Made by a program: the position numbers and the translations under genes. Shown in pieces: positions 29,401 through 44,400 of a DNA stretch of 64,000 nucleotides. This DNA is from Carya illinoinensis. Taxonomy: Eukaryota; Streptophyta; Magnoliopsida; Fagales; Juglandaceae. Below the pieces are notes generated by a model, which was not told the origin of the DNA, searched no databases, and was given only the letters and a program-made list of their open reading frames with translations. Positions within the stretch are counted from its first letter, which is position 1; every line of letters begins with the position of its first letter. The stretch spans positions 14,084,001 to 14,148,000 of the forward strand of contig NC_056766.1 in the NCBI RefSeq assembly GCF_018687715.1, in the 5' to 3' direction.

Positions 29401-32400
29401 GAACCCATAATGGATCTTATTAGTCTTATAGAGCCACAAAACAATGTAGTCTAGATTGTATCTCTGTGTTATTTGGAAGAGGTTAACTGTAATTAAAGTG
29501 GAAAATCGTGAACGTTATATCCATCAGCATTTATTATCTTCACAACGGTACGCTTATAAATAACACATGGAGGTAACTCTGTCATTTTAAGTCAGTCATT
29601 CTTATATATAAACTAAGATCATTGATCTGACTTAAGCATCGGAGACCCACCGGGCACTCGGCGCCACCGTTTTATTTCTTGTAGATGTCTGTGCGGTAGG
29701 TGGTGTGAAACAAGTGCGTAACAATGGTGTGTTACAAGTCTAACGAAAAAGAACCAATCTTTTTTATGATCTGTGGAGCTTGAGATTCTTTATGGCCTCA
29801 CGTTATTGCTCCAGCGAGTTCTGTACTTATTGATACCAAAGTTCTAAGAAATATATACTATGGCCCTACCCACTTACGGAACTTGATAAGCTTCTTCAGC
29901 AAAAATGTGAGCTGTATGCACTCTCACTTTCTCTTTATTTTGATCTTATTTTATTAAAAAAAATATGTGGACTTGCGTTGGGTTCCAAAGGTCAATAAAT
30001 AATTCACGCTAACCCCCCAATATTCCAGGCCGAGACTGGGTCAGATCTGACTCTTGGGTCAGGTCTCGCATCAGAGAAGATGTCAACGAGCATCTCACGG
30101 AAACTCTCCGTTCTCGATGGTGGAAGAAGGGTATGGGATATGGTTACACTTTTAGGAACCCAACGCTTTGTTTATGGTTTTTGTTGGACGATAACGTTTC
30201 AACTCTTCTCTTTGATAAGCTTCTTCTATTTTGCAACTTGTTGTTCTCATTCTTGATGTTCATGGTTCGAAAAGATATTTAGTACTTATAGGTCCATCGT
30301 AATGAATGCCCAAGAACCCATAATGGATCTTATTAGTCTTATAGAGCCACAAAACAATGTAGGCTAGATAATGCCTCTGTGTAATTTGGAAGAGGTTAAC
30401 TGTAATTAAAGTGGAAAATCGTGAACGTTATATCCATCAGCATTTATTATCTTCACAACGGTACCCTTATAAATAACACATGGAGGTAACTCTGTCATTT
30501 TAAGTCAGTCATTCTTATATATAAACTAAGATCATTGATCTGACTTAAGCATCGGAGAGCCACCGGGCACTCGACGCCACCGTTTTATTTCTTGCAGATG
30601 TCTGTGCGGTAGGTGGTGTGAAACGAGTGCGTAACAATGGTGTGTTACAAGTCTAATGAAAAAGAACCAATATTTTTTTTGATCGTTGGAGCTTGAGATG
30701 ATTTATGGCCTCACGTGATTGCTTCTGTGAGTTATGTAGTTATTGATACCAAAGTTGCAAGAAAAATAAACTATATGCTACCCACTTGTGGAACTTGACA
30801 ATCTTCTTGAGCAAAAATGTGAGCGGTATGCACTCTCGCTTTCTCTTTATTTTGATCTTATTTTCTTAAAAAAATTATGTGGACTTGCATTGGGTTCCAA
30901 AGGTCAATAAATAATTCCCGCTAAGCCCCCAATATTCCAAGCCGAGACTGGGTCAGATCTGACTCTTGGGTCAGGTCTCGCATCAGAGAAGATGTCAACG
31001 AGCATCTCACGGAAACTCTCCATTCTCGACGGTGGAAGAAGGCTATGGGATATAGCTACACTTTTAGGAACCCAACGGTTTGTTTATGTTTTTTGTTGGA
31101 CGATAACGTTTCATCTCTTCTCTTTCATAAGCTTCTTCTATTTTGCAACTTGTTGTTCTCATGATTGATGTTCATGGTTTGAAAACATATTTAGTACTTA
31201 TAGGTCCATCGTAATGAATGCCCAAGAACCCATAATGGATCTTATTAGTCTTATAGAGCCGCAAAACAATGTAGGCTAGATTGTGCCTCTGTGTTATTTG
31301 GAAGAGGTTAACTATAATTAAAGTGGAAAATCGTGAACGTTATATCCATCTGCATTTATTATCTTCACAACGGTACCCTTATAAATAACACGTGGAGGTA
31401 ACTCTGTCATTTTAAGTCAGTCATTCTTATATATAAACTAAGATCATTGATCTGACATAAACATCGGAGAGCCACCGGGCACTCGGTGCCACCGTTTTAT
31501 TTCTTGCAGATGTCTGTGCGGTAGGTGGTGTGAAACAAGTGCGTAACAATGGTGTGTTACAAGTATAACGAAAAGGAACCAATCTTTTTTATAATCTTTG
31601 GAGCTTGAGATTCTTTATGGCCTCACGTGATTGCTCCAGTGAGTTCTGTAGTTATTGATACCAAAGTTATAAGAAATATATACTATAGCCCTACCCACTT
31701 ACGGAACTTGATAAGCTTCTTCAGCAAAAATGTGAGCTGTATGCACTCTCACTTTCTCTTTATTTTGATCTTATTTTATTAAAATAAATATGTGGACTTG
31801 CGTTGGGTTCCAAAGGTCAATAAATATTTCACGCTAACCCCCCAATATTCCAGGCCGACACTGGGTCTGATCTGACTCTTGGGTCAGGTCTCGCATCAGA
31901 TAAGATGTCAACGAGCATCTCACGGAAACTCTCCGTTCTCGACGGTGGAAGAAGGGTATGGGATATAGTTACGCTCTTAGGAACCCAACGCTTTGTTTAT
32001 GGTTTTTGTTGGACGATATCGTTTCAACTCTTCTCTTTGATAAGCTTCTTCTATTTTGCAACTTGTTGTTCTCATTCTTGATGTTCATGGTTCGGAAAGA
32101 TATTTAGTACTTATAGGTCCATCGTAATGAATGCCCAAGAACCCATAATGGATCTTATTAGTCTTATAGAGCCACAAAACAATGTAGGCTAGATTGTGCC
32201 TCTGTGTTATTTGCAAGAGGTTAACTGTAATTAAAGTGGAAAATCGTGAACGTTATATCCATCAGCATTTATTATCTTCACAACGGTACCCTTATAAATA
32301 ACACATGGAGGTAACTCTGTCATTTTAAGTCAGTCATTCTTATATATAAACTAAGATCATTGATCTGACTTAAGCATCGGAGAGCCCCCGGGGACTCGGC

Positions 32401-35400
32401 GCCACCGTTTTATTTCTTGCAGATGTCTGTGCGGTAGGTGGTGTGAAACAAGTGCATAACAATGGTGTGTTACAAGTCTAATGAAAAAGAACCAATCTTT
32501 TTTATGATCGTTGGAGCTTGAGATGATTTATGGCCTCACGTGATTGCTTCTGTGAGTTCTGTAGTTATTGATACCAAAGTTGCAAGAAAAATAAACTATA
32601 TGCTCCCCACTTGTGGAACTTGACAAGCTTCTTGGGCAAAAATGTGAGCGGTATGCACTCTCGCTTTCTCTTTATTTTGATCTTTTTTTATTAAAAAAAT
32701 TATGTGGACTTGCATTGGGTTCCAAAGGTCAATAAATAATTCACGCTAAGCCCCCAATATTCCAAGCCGAGACTGGGTCAGATCTGACTCTTGGGTCAGG
32801 TCTCGCATCAGCGAAGATGTCAACGAGCATCCCACGGAAACTCTCCGTTCTCGACGGTGGAAGAAGGCTATGGGATATAGGTACACTTTTAGGAACCCAA
32901 CGGTTTGTTTATGTTTTTTGTTGGAAGATAACGTTTCAACTCTTCTCTTTCATAAGCTTCTTCTATTTTGCAACTTGTTGTTCTCATTCTTGATCTTCAT
33001 GGTTCGAAAACATATTTAGCACTTATAGCTCCATCGTAATGAATGCCCAAGAACCCATAATGGATCTTATTAGTCTTATAGAGCCACAAAATAATGTAGG
33101 CTAGATTGTGCCTCTGTGTTATTTGGAAGAGGTTAACTATAATTAAAGTGGAAAATCGTGAACATTATATCCATCAGCATTTATTATCTTCACAACGGTA
33201 CCCTTATAAATAACACATGGAGGTAACTCTGTCATTTTAAGTCAGTCATTCTTATATATAAACTAAGATCATTGATCTGACATAAACATCGGAGAGCCAC
33301 CGGGCACTCGGTGCCACCGTTTTATTTCTTGCAGATGTCTGTGCGGTAGGTGGTGTGAAACAAGTGCGTAACAATGGTGTGTTACAAGTATAACGAAAAG
33401 GAACCAATCTTTTTTATAATCTTTGGAGCTTGAGATTCTTTATGGCCTCACGTGATTGCTCCAGTGAGTTCTGTAGTTATTGATACCAAAGTTATAAGAA
33501 ATATATACTATAGCCCTACCCACTTACGGAACTTGATAAGCTTCTTCAGCAAAAATGTGAGCTGTATGCACTCTCACTTTCTCTTTATTTTGATCTTATT
33601 TTATTAAAATAAATATGTGGACTTGCGTTGGCTTCCAAAGGTCAATAAATATTTCACGCTAACCCCCCAATATTCCAGGCCGACACTGGGTCTGATCTGA
33701 CTCTTGGGTCAGGTCTCGCATCAGATAAGATGTCAACGAGCATCTCACGGAAACTCTCCGTTCTCGACGGTGGAAGAAGGGTATGGGATATAGTTACGCT
33801 CTTTGGAACCCAACGCTTTGTTTATGGTTTTTGTTGGACGATATCGTTTCAACTCTTCTCTTTGATAAGCTTCTTCTATTTTGCAACTTGTTGTTCTCAT
33901 TCTTGATGTTCATGGTTCGGAAAGATATTTAGTACTTATAGGTCCATCGTAATGAATGCCCAAGAACCCATAATGGATCTTATTAGTCTTATAGAGCCAC
34001 AAAACAATGTAGGCTAGATTGTGCCTCTGTGTTATTTGCAAGAGGTTAACTGTAATTAAAGTGGAAAATCGTGAACGTTATATCCATCAGCATTTATTAT
34101 CTTCACAACGGTACCCTTATAAATAACACATGGAGGTAACTCTGTCATTTTAAGTCAGTCATTCTTATATATAAACTAAGATCATTGATCTGACTTAAGC
34201 ATCGGAGAGCCCCCGGGGACTCGGCGCCACCGTTTTATTTCTTGCAGATGTCTGTGCGGTAGGTGGTGTGAAACAAGTGCATAACAATGGTGTGTTACAA
34301 GTCTAATGAAAAAGAACCAATCTTTTTTATGATCGTTGGAGCTTGAGATGATTTATGGCCTCACGTGATTGCTTCTGTGAGTTCTGTAGTTATTGATACC
34401 AAAGTTGCAAGAAAAATAAACTATATGCTCCCCACTTGTGGAACTTGACAAGCTTCTTGGGCAAAAATGTGAGCGGTATGCACTCTCGCTTTCTCTTTAT
34501 TTTGATCTTTTTTTATTAAAAAAATTATGTGGACTTGCATTGGGTTCCAAAGGTCAATAAATAATTCACGCTAAGCCCCCAATATTCCAAGCCGAGACTG
34601 GGTCAGATCTGACTCTTGGGTCAGGTCTCGCATCAGCGAAGATGTCAACGAGCATCCCACGGAAACTCTCCGTTCTCGACGGTGGAAGAAGGCTATGGGA
34701 TATAGGTACACTTTTAGGAACCCAACGGTTTGTTTATGTTTTTTGTTGGAAGATAACGTTTCAACTCTTCTCTTTCATAAGCTTCTTCTAATTTGCAACT
34801 TGTTGTTCTCATTCTTGATCTTCATGGTTCGAAAACATATTTAGCACTTATAGCTCCATCGTAATGAATGCCCAAGAACCCATAATGGATCTTATTAGTC
34901 TTATAGAGCCATAAAATAATGTAGGCTAGATTGTGCCTCTGTGTTATTTGGAAGAGGTTAACTATAATTAAAGTGGAAAATCGTGAACATTATATCCATC
35001 AGCATTTATTATCTTCACAACGGTACCCTTATAAATAACACATGGAGGTAACTCTGTCATTTTAAGTCAGTCATTCTTATATATAAACTAAGATCATTGA
35101 TCTGACATAAACATCGGAGAGCCACCGGGCACTCGGTGCCACCGTTTTATTTCTTGCAGATGTCTGTGCGGTAGGTGGTGTGAAACAAGTGCGTAACAAT
35201 GGTGTGTTACAAGTATAACGAAAAGGAACCAATCTTTTTTATAATCTTTGGAGCTTGAGATTCTTTATGGCCTCACGTGATTGCTCCAGTGAGTTCTGTA
35301 GTTATTGATACCAAAGTTATAAGAAATATATACTATAGCCCTACCCACTTACGGAACTTGATAAGCTTCTTCAGCAAAAATGTGAGCTGTATGCACTCTC

Positions 35401-38400
35401 ACTTTCTCTTTATTTTGATCTTATTTTATTAAAATAAATATGTGGACTTGCGTTGGGTTCCAAAGGTCAATAAATATTTCACGCTAACCCCCCAATATTC
35501 CAGGCCGACACTGGCTCAGATCTGACTCTTGGGTCAGGTCTCGCATCAGATAAGATGTCAACGAGCATCTCACGGAAACTCTCCGTTCTCGACGGTGGAA
35601 GAAGGGTATGGGATATAGTTACACTCTTAGGAACCCAACGCTTTGTTTATGGTTTTTGTTGGACGATATCGTTTCAACTCTTCTCTTTGATAAGCTTCTT
35701 CTATTTTGCAACTTGTTGTTCTCATTCTTGATGTTCATGGTTCGGAAAGATATTTAGTACTTATAGGTCCATCGTAATGAATGCCCAAGAACCCATAATG
35801 GATCTTATTAGTCTTATAGAGCCACAAAACAATGTAGGCTAGATTGTGCCTCTGTGTTATTTGCAAGAGGTTAACTGTAATTAAAGTGGAAAATCGTGAA
35901 CGTTATATCCATCAGCATTTATTATCTTCACAACGGTACCCTTATAAATAACACATGGATGTAACTCTGTCATTTTAAGTCAGTCATTCTTATATATAAA
36001 CTAAGATCATTGATCTGACTTAAGCATCGGACAGCCACCGGGCACTCGGCACCACCGTTTTATTTCTTGCAGATGTCTGTGCAGTAGGTGCTGTGGTACA
36101 AGTGCGTAACAATGGTGTGTTACAAGTCTAACGAAAAAGAACCAATCTTTTTTATGATCTTTGGAGCTTAAGATTCTTTATGGCCTCACGTGATTGCTCC
36201 AGTCAGTTCTGTAGTTATTGATACCAAAGTTCTAAGAAATATATACTATAGCCCTACCCACTTACGGAACTTGATAAGCTTCTTCAGCAAAAATGTGAGC
36301 TGTATGCACTCTCACTTTCTCTTTATTTTGATCTTATTTTATTAAAAAAAATATGTGGACTTGCGTTGGCTTCCAAAGGTCAATAAATAATTCACGCTAA
36401 CCTCCCAATAATCCAGGCCGAGACTGGTTCAGATCTGACTCTTGGGTCAGGTCTCGCATCAAAGAAGATGTCAACGAGCATCTCACGGAAACTCTCCGTT
36501 CTCGACGGTGGAAGAAGGGTATGTGATATAGTTACACTTTTAGGAACCCAACGCTTTGTTTATGGTTTTTGTTGGACGATAACGTTTCATCTCTTCTCTT
36601 TGATAAGCTTCTTCTATTTCGCAACTTGTTGGTCTCATTCTTGATGTTCATGGTTCGGAAAGATATTTAGTACTTATAGGTCCATCGTAATGAATGCCCA
36701 GGAACCCATAATGGATCTTATTAGTCTTATAGAGCCACAAAACAATGTAAGCTAGATAATGCCGCTGTGTTATTTGGAAGAGGTTAACTGTAATTAAAGT
36801 GGAAAATCTTGAACGTTATATCCATCAGCATTTATTATTTTCACAACGGTACCCTTATAAATAACACATGGAGGTAACTTTGTCATTTTAAGTCAGTCAT
36901 TCTTATATATAAACTAAGATCATTGATCTGACTTAAGCATCGGAGACACACCGGGCACTCGGCGCCACCGTTTTATTTCTTGCAGATGTCTGTGCGGTAG
37001 GTGGTGTGAATCAAGTGCGTAACAATGGTGTGTTACAAGTCTAATGAAAAAGAACCAATCTTTTTTATGATCGTTGGAGCTTGAGATGATTTATGGCCTC
37101 ACGTGATTGCTTCTGTGAGTTCTGTAGTTATTGATACCAAAGTTGCAAGAAAAATAAACTATATGCTCCCCACTTGTGGAACTTGACAAGCTTCTTGGGC
37201 AAAAATGTGAGCGGTATGCACTCTCGCTTTCTCTTTATTTTGATCTTATTTTATTAAAAAAATTATGTGGACTTGCATTGGGTTCCAAAGGTCAATAAAT
37301 AATTCACGCTAAGCCCCCAATATTCCAAGCCGAGACTGGGTCAGATCTGACTCTTGGGTCAGGTCTCGCATCAGAGAAGATGTCAACGAGCATCCCACGG
37401 AAACTCTCCGTTCTCGACGGTGGAAGAAGGCTATGGGATATAGGTACACTTTTAGGAACCCAACGGTTTGTTTATGTTTTTTGTTGGAAGATAACGTTTC
37501 AACTCTTCTCTTTCATAAGCTTCTTCTATTTTGCAACTTGTTGTTCTCATTCTTGATGTTCATGGTTCGAAAACATATTTAGCACTTATAGCTCCATCGT
37601 AATGAATGCCCAAGAACCCATAATGGATCTTATCAGTCTTATAGAGCCACAAAATAATGTAGGCTAGATTGTGCCTCTGTGTTATTTGGAAGAGGTTAAC
37701 TATAATTAAAGTGGAAAATCGTGAACATTATATCCATCAGCATTTATTATCTTCACAACGGTACCCTTATAAATAACACATGGAGGTAACTCTGTCATTT
37801 TAAGTCAGTCATTCTTATATATAAACTAAGATCATTGATCTGACATAAACATCGGAGAGCCACCGGGCACTCGGTGCCACCGTTTTATTTCTTGCAGATG
37901 TCTGTGCGGTAGGTGGTGTGAAACAAGTGCGTAAGAATGGTGTGTTACAAGTATAACGAAAAGGAACCAATCTTTTTTATAATCTTTGGAGCTTGAGATT
38001 CTTTATGGCCTCACGTGATTGCTCCAGTGAGTTCTGTAGTTATTGATACCAAAGTTATAAGAAATATATACTATAGCCCTACCCACTTACGGAACTTTAT
38101 AAGCTTCTTCAGCAAAAATGTGAGCTGTATGCACTCTCACTTTCTCTTTATTTTGATCTTATTTTATTAAAATAAATATGTGGACTTGCGTTGGGTTCCA
38201 AAGGTCAATAAATATTTCACGCTAACCCCCCAATATTCCAGGCCGACACTGGCTCAGATCTGACTCTTGGGTCAGGTCTCGCATCAGATAAGATGTCAAC
38301 GAGCATCTCACGGAAACTCTCCGTTCTCGACGGTGGAAGAAGGGTATGGGATATAGTTACACTCTTAGGAACCCAACGCTTTGTTTATGGTTTTTGTTGG

Positions 38401-41400
38401 ACGATATCGTTTCAACTCTTCTCTTTGATAAGCTTCTTCTATTTTGCAACTTGTTGTTCTCATTCTTGATGTTCATGGTTCGGAAAGATATTTAGTACTT
38501 ATAGGTCCATCGTAATGAATGCCCAAGAACCCATAATGGATCTTATTAGTCTTATAGAGCCACAAAACAATGTAGGCTAGATTGTGCCTCTGTGTTATTT
38601 GCAAGAGGTTAACTGTAATTAAAGTGGAAAATCGTGAACGTTATATCCATCAGCATTTATTATCTTCACAACGGTACCCTTATAAATAACACATGGATGT
38701 AACTCTGTCATTTTAAGTCAGTCATTCTTATATATAAACTAAGATCATTGATCTGACTTAAGCATCGGACAGCCACCGGGCACTCGGCACCACCGTTTTA
38801 TTTCTTGCAGATGTCTGTGCAGTAGGTGCTGTGGTACAAGTGCGTAACAATGGTGTGTTACAAGTCTAACGAAAAAGAACCAATCTTTTTTATGATCTTT
38901 GGAGCTTAAGATTCTTTATGGCCTCACGTGATTGCTCCAGTCAGTTCTGTAGTTATTGATACCAAAGTTCTAAGAAATATATACTATAGCCCTACCCACT
39001 TACGGAACTTGATAAGCTTCTTCAGCAAAAATGTGAGCTGTATGCACTCTCACTTTCTCTTTATTTTGATCTTATTTTATTAAAAAAAATATGTGGACTT
39101 GCGTTGGCTTCCAAAGGTCAATAAATAATTCACGCTAACCTCCCAATAATCCAGGCCGAGACTGGTTCAGATCTGACTCTTGGGTCAGGTCTCGCATCAA
39201 AGAAGATGTCAACGAGCATCTCACGGAAACTCTCCGTTCTCGACGGTGGAAGAAGGGTATGTGATATAGTTACACTTTTAGGAACCCAACGCTTTGTTTA
39301 TGGTTTTTGTTGGACGATAACGTTTCATCTCTTCTCTTTGATAAGCTTCTTCTATTTCGCAACTTGTTGGTCTCATTCTTGATGTTCATGGTTCGGAAAG
39401 ATATTTAGTACTTATAGGTCCATCGTAATGAATGCCCAGGAACCCATAATGGATCTTATTAGTCTTATAGAGCCACAAAACAATGTAAGCTAGATAATGC
39501 CGCTGTGTTATTTGGAAGAGGTTAACTGTAATTAAAGTGGAAAATCTTGAACGTTATATCCATCAGCATTTATTATTTTCACAACGGTACCCTTATAAAT
39601 AACACATGGAGGTAACTTTGTCATTTTAAGTCAGTCATTCTTATATATAAACTAAGATCATTGATCTGACTTAAGCATCGGAGACCCACCGGGCACTCGG
39701 CGCCACCGTTTTATTTCTTGCAGATGTCTGTGCGGTAGGTGGTGTGAATCAAGTGCGTAACAATGGTGTGTTACAAGTCTAATGAAAAAGAACCAATCTT
39801 TTTTATGGTCGTTGGAGCTTGAGATGATTTATGGCCTCACGTGATTGCTTCTGTGAGTTCTGTAGTTATTGATACCAAAGTTGCAAGAAAAATAAACTAT
39901 ATGCTCCCCACTTGTGGAACTTGACAAGCTTCTTGGGCAAAAATGTGAGCGGTATGCACTCTCGCTTTCTCTTTATTTTGATCTTATTTTCTTAAAAAAA
40001 TTATGTGGACTTGCATTGGGTTCCAAAGGTCAATAAATAATTCCCGCTAAGCCCCCAATATTCCAAGCCGAGACTGGGTCAGATCTGACTCTTGGGTCAG
40101 GTCTCGCATCAGAGAAGATGTCAACGAGCATCTCACGGAAACTCTCCATTCTCGACGGTGGAAGAAGGCAATGGGATATAGCTACACTTTTAGGACCCCA
40201 ACGGTTTGTTTATGTTTTTTGTTGGACGATAACGTTTCAACTCTTCTCTTTCATAAGCTTCTTCTATTTTGCAACCTGTTGTTCTCATGCTTGATGTTCA
40301 TGGTTTGAAAACATATTTAGTACTTATAGGTCCATCGTAATGAATGCCCAAGAACCCATAATGGATCTTATTAGTCTTATAGAGCCGCAAAACAATGTAG
40401 GCTAGATTGTGCCTCTGTGTTATTTGCAAGAGGTTAACTATAATTAAAGTGGAAAATCGTGAACGTTATATCCATCTGCATTTATTTTCTTCACAACGGT
40501 ACCCTTATAAATAACACATGGAGGTAACTCTGTCATTTTAAGTCAGTCATTCTTATATATAAACTAAGATGATTGATCTGAAATAAACATCGGAGAGCCA
40601 CCGGGCACTCGGCGCCACCGTTTTATTTCTTGCAGATGTCTGTGTTAGGTGGTGTGAAACAAGTGCGTAACAATGGTGTGTTACAAGTCTAACAAAAAAG
40701 AACCAATCTTTTTTATGATCTGTGGAGCTTGAGATTCTTTATGGCCTCACGTGATTGCTCCAGTGAGTTCTGTAGTTATTGATACCAAAGTTCTAAGAAA
40801 TATATACGATAGCCCCACCCACTTACGGAACTTGATAAGCTTCTTCAGCAAAAATGTGAGCTGTATGCACTCTCACTTTCTGTTTATTTTGATCTTATTT
40901 TATTAAAAAAAAAATGTGGACTTGCGTTGGGTTCCAAAGGTCAATAAATAATTCACGCTAACCCCCCAATATTCCAGGCCGAGACTGGGTCAGAACTGAC
41001 TCTTGGGTCAGGTCTCGCATCAGACAAGATGTCAACGAGCATCTCACGGAAACTCTCTGTTCTCGACGGTGGAAGAAGGGTATGGGATATGGTTACACTT
41101 TTAGGAACCCAACGCTTTGTTTATGGTTTTTGTTGGACGACAACGTTTCACCTCTTCTCTTTGATAAGCTTCTTCTATTTTGCAACTTGTTGTTCTCATT
41201 CTTGATGTTCACGGTTCGGAAAGATATTTAGTACTTATAGGTCCATCGTAATGAATGCCCAAGAACCCATAATGGATCTTATTAGTCTTATAGAGCCACA
41301 AAACAATGTAGGCTAGATAATGCCGCTGTGTTATTTGGAAGAGGTTAACTGTAATTAAAGTGGAAAATCTTGAACGTTATATCCATCAGCATTTATTATT

Positions 41401-44400
41401 TTCACAACGGTGCCCTTATAAATAACACATGGAGGTAACTTTGTCATTTTAAGTCAGTCATTCTTATATATAAACTAAGATCATTGATCTGACTTAAGCA
41501 TCGGAGACCCACCGGGCACTCGGCGCCACCGTTTTATTTCTTGCAGATGTCTGTGCGGTAGGTGGTGTGAATCAAGTGCGTAACAATGGTGTGTTACAAG
41601 TCTAATGAAAAAGAACCAATCTTTTTTATGATCGTTGGAGCTTGAGATGATTTAGGCCTCACGTGATTGCTTCTGTGAGTTCTGTAGTTATTGATACCAA
41701 AGTTGCAAGAAAAATAAACTATATGCTCCCCACTTGTGGAACTTGACAAGCTTCTTGGGCAAAAATGTGAGCGGTATGCACTCTCGCTTTCTCTTTATTT
41801 TGATCTTATTTTCTTAAAAAAATTATGTGGACTTGCATTGGGTTCGAAAGGTCAATAAATAATTCCCGCTAAGCCCCCAATATTCCAAGCCGAGACTGGG
41901 TCAGATCTGACTCTTGGGTCAGGTCTCGCATCAGAGAAGATGTCAACGAGCATCTCACGGAAACTCTCCATTCTCGACGGTGGAAGAAGGCAATGGGATA
42001 TAGCTACACTTTTAGGACCCCAACGGTTTGTTTATGTTTTTTGTTGGACGATAACGTTTCAACTCTTCTCTTTCATAAGCTTCTTCTATTTTGCAACCTG
42101 TTGTTCTCATGCTTGATGTTCATGGTTTGAAAACATATTTAGTACTTATAGGTCCATCGTAATGAATGCCCAAGAACCCATAATGGATCTTATTAGTCTT
42201 ATAGAGCCGCAAAACAATGTAGGCTAGATTGTGCCTCTGTGTTATTTGCAAGAGGTTAACTATAATTAAAGTGGAAAATCGTGAACGTTATATCCATCTG
42301 CATTTATTTTCTTCACAACGGTACCCTTATAAATAACACATGGAGGTAACTCTGTCATTTTAAGTCAGTCATTCTTATATATAAACTAAGATGATTGATC
42401 TGAAATAAACATCGGAGAGCCACCGGGCACTCGGCGCCACCGTTTTATTTCTTGCAGATGTCTGTGTGTTAGGTGGTGTGAAACAAGTGCGTAACAATGG
42501 TGTGTTACAAGTCTAACAAAAAAGAACCAATCTTTTTTATGATCTGTGGAGCTTGAGATTCTTTATGGCCTCACGTGATTGCTCCAGTGAGTTCTGTAGT
42601 TATTGATACCAAAGTTCTAAGAAATATATACGATAGCCCCACCCACTTACGGAACTTGATAAGCTTCTTCAGCAAAAATGTGAGCTGTATGCACTCTCAC
42701 TTTCTGTTTATTTTGATCTTATTTTATTAAAAAAAAAATGTGGACTTGCGTTGGGTTCCAAAGGTCAATAAATAATTCACGCTAACCCCCCAATATTCCA
42801 GGCCGAGACTGGGTCAGAACTGACTCTTGGGTCAGGTCTCGCATCAGACAAGATGTCAACGAGCATCTCACGGAAACTCTCTGTTCTCGACGGTGGAAGA
42901 AGGGTATGGGATATGGTTACACTTTTAGGAACCCAACGCTTTGTTTATGGTTTTTGTTGGACGACAACGTTTCACCTCTTCTCTTTGATAAGCTTCTTCT
43001 ATTTTGCAACTTGTTGTTCTCATTCTTGATGTTCACGGTTCGGAAAGATATTTAGTACTTATAGGTCCATCGTAATGAATGCCCAAGAACCCATAATGGA
43101 TCTTATTAGTCTTATAGAGCCACAAAACAATGTAGGCTAGATAATGCCGCTGTGTTATTTGGAAGAGGTTAACTGTAATTAAAGTGGAAAATCTTGAACG
43201 TTATATCCATCAGCATTTATTATTTTCACAACGGTGCCCTTATAAATAACACATGGAGGTAACTTTGTCATTTTAAGTCAGTCATTCTTATATATAAACT
43301 AAGACCATTGATCTGACTTAAGCATCGGAGACCCACCGGGCACTCGGCGCCACCGTTTTATTTCTTGCAGATGTCTGTGCGGTAGGTGGTGTGAATCAAG
43401 TGCGTAACAATGGTGTGTTACAAGTCTAATGAAAAAGAACCAATCTTTTTTATGATCGTTGGAGCTTGAGATGATTTATGGCCTCACGTGATTGCTTCTG
43501 TGAGTTCTGTAGTTATTGATACCAAAGTTGCAAGAAAAATAAACTATATGCTACCCACTTGTGGAACTTGACAATCTTCTTGAGCAAAAATGTGAGCGGT
43601 ATGCACTCTCGCTTTCTCTTTATTTTGATCTTATTTTCTTAAAAAAATTATGTGGACTTGCATTGGGTTCCAAAGGTCAATAAATAATTCCCGCTAAGCC
43701 CCCAATATTCCAAGCCGAGACTGGGTCAGATCTGACTCTTGGGTCAGGTCTCGCATCAGAGAAGATGTCAACGAGCATCTCACGGAAACTCTCCATTCTC
43801 GACGGTGGAAGAAGGCAATGGGATATAGCTACACTTTTAGGAACCCAACGGTTTGTTTATGTTTTTTGTTGGACGATAACGTTTCAACTCTTCTCTTTCA
43901 TAAGCTTCTTCTATTTTGCAACCTGTTGGTCTCATGCTTGATGTTCATGGTTTGAAAACATATTTAGTACTTATAGGTCCATCGTAATGAATGCCCAAGA
44001 ACCCATAATGGATCTTATTAGTCTTATAGAGCCGCAAAACAATGTAGGCTAGATTGTGCCTCTATGTTATTTGCAAGAGGTTAACTATAATTAAAGTGGA
44101 AAATCGTGAACGTTATATCCATCTGCATTTATTTTCTTCACAACGGTACCCTTATAAATAACACATGGAGGGAACTCTGTCATTTTAAGTCAGTCATTCT
44201 TATATATAAACTAAGATCATTGATCTGACATAAACATCGGAGGGCCACCGGGCACTCGGCGCCACCGTTTTATTTCTTGCAGATGTCTGTGCGTTAGGTG
44301 GTGTGAAACAAGTGCGTAACAATGGTGTGTTACAAGTCTAACAAAAAAGAACCAATCTTTTTTATGATCTGTGGAGCTTGAGATTCTTTATGGCCTCACG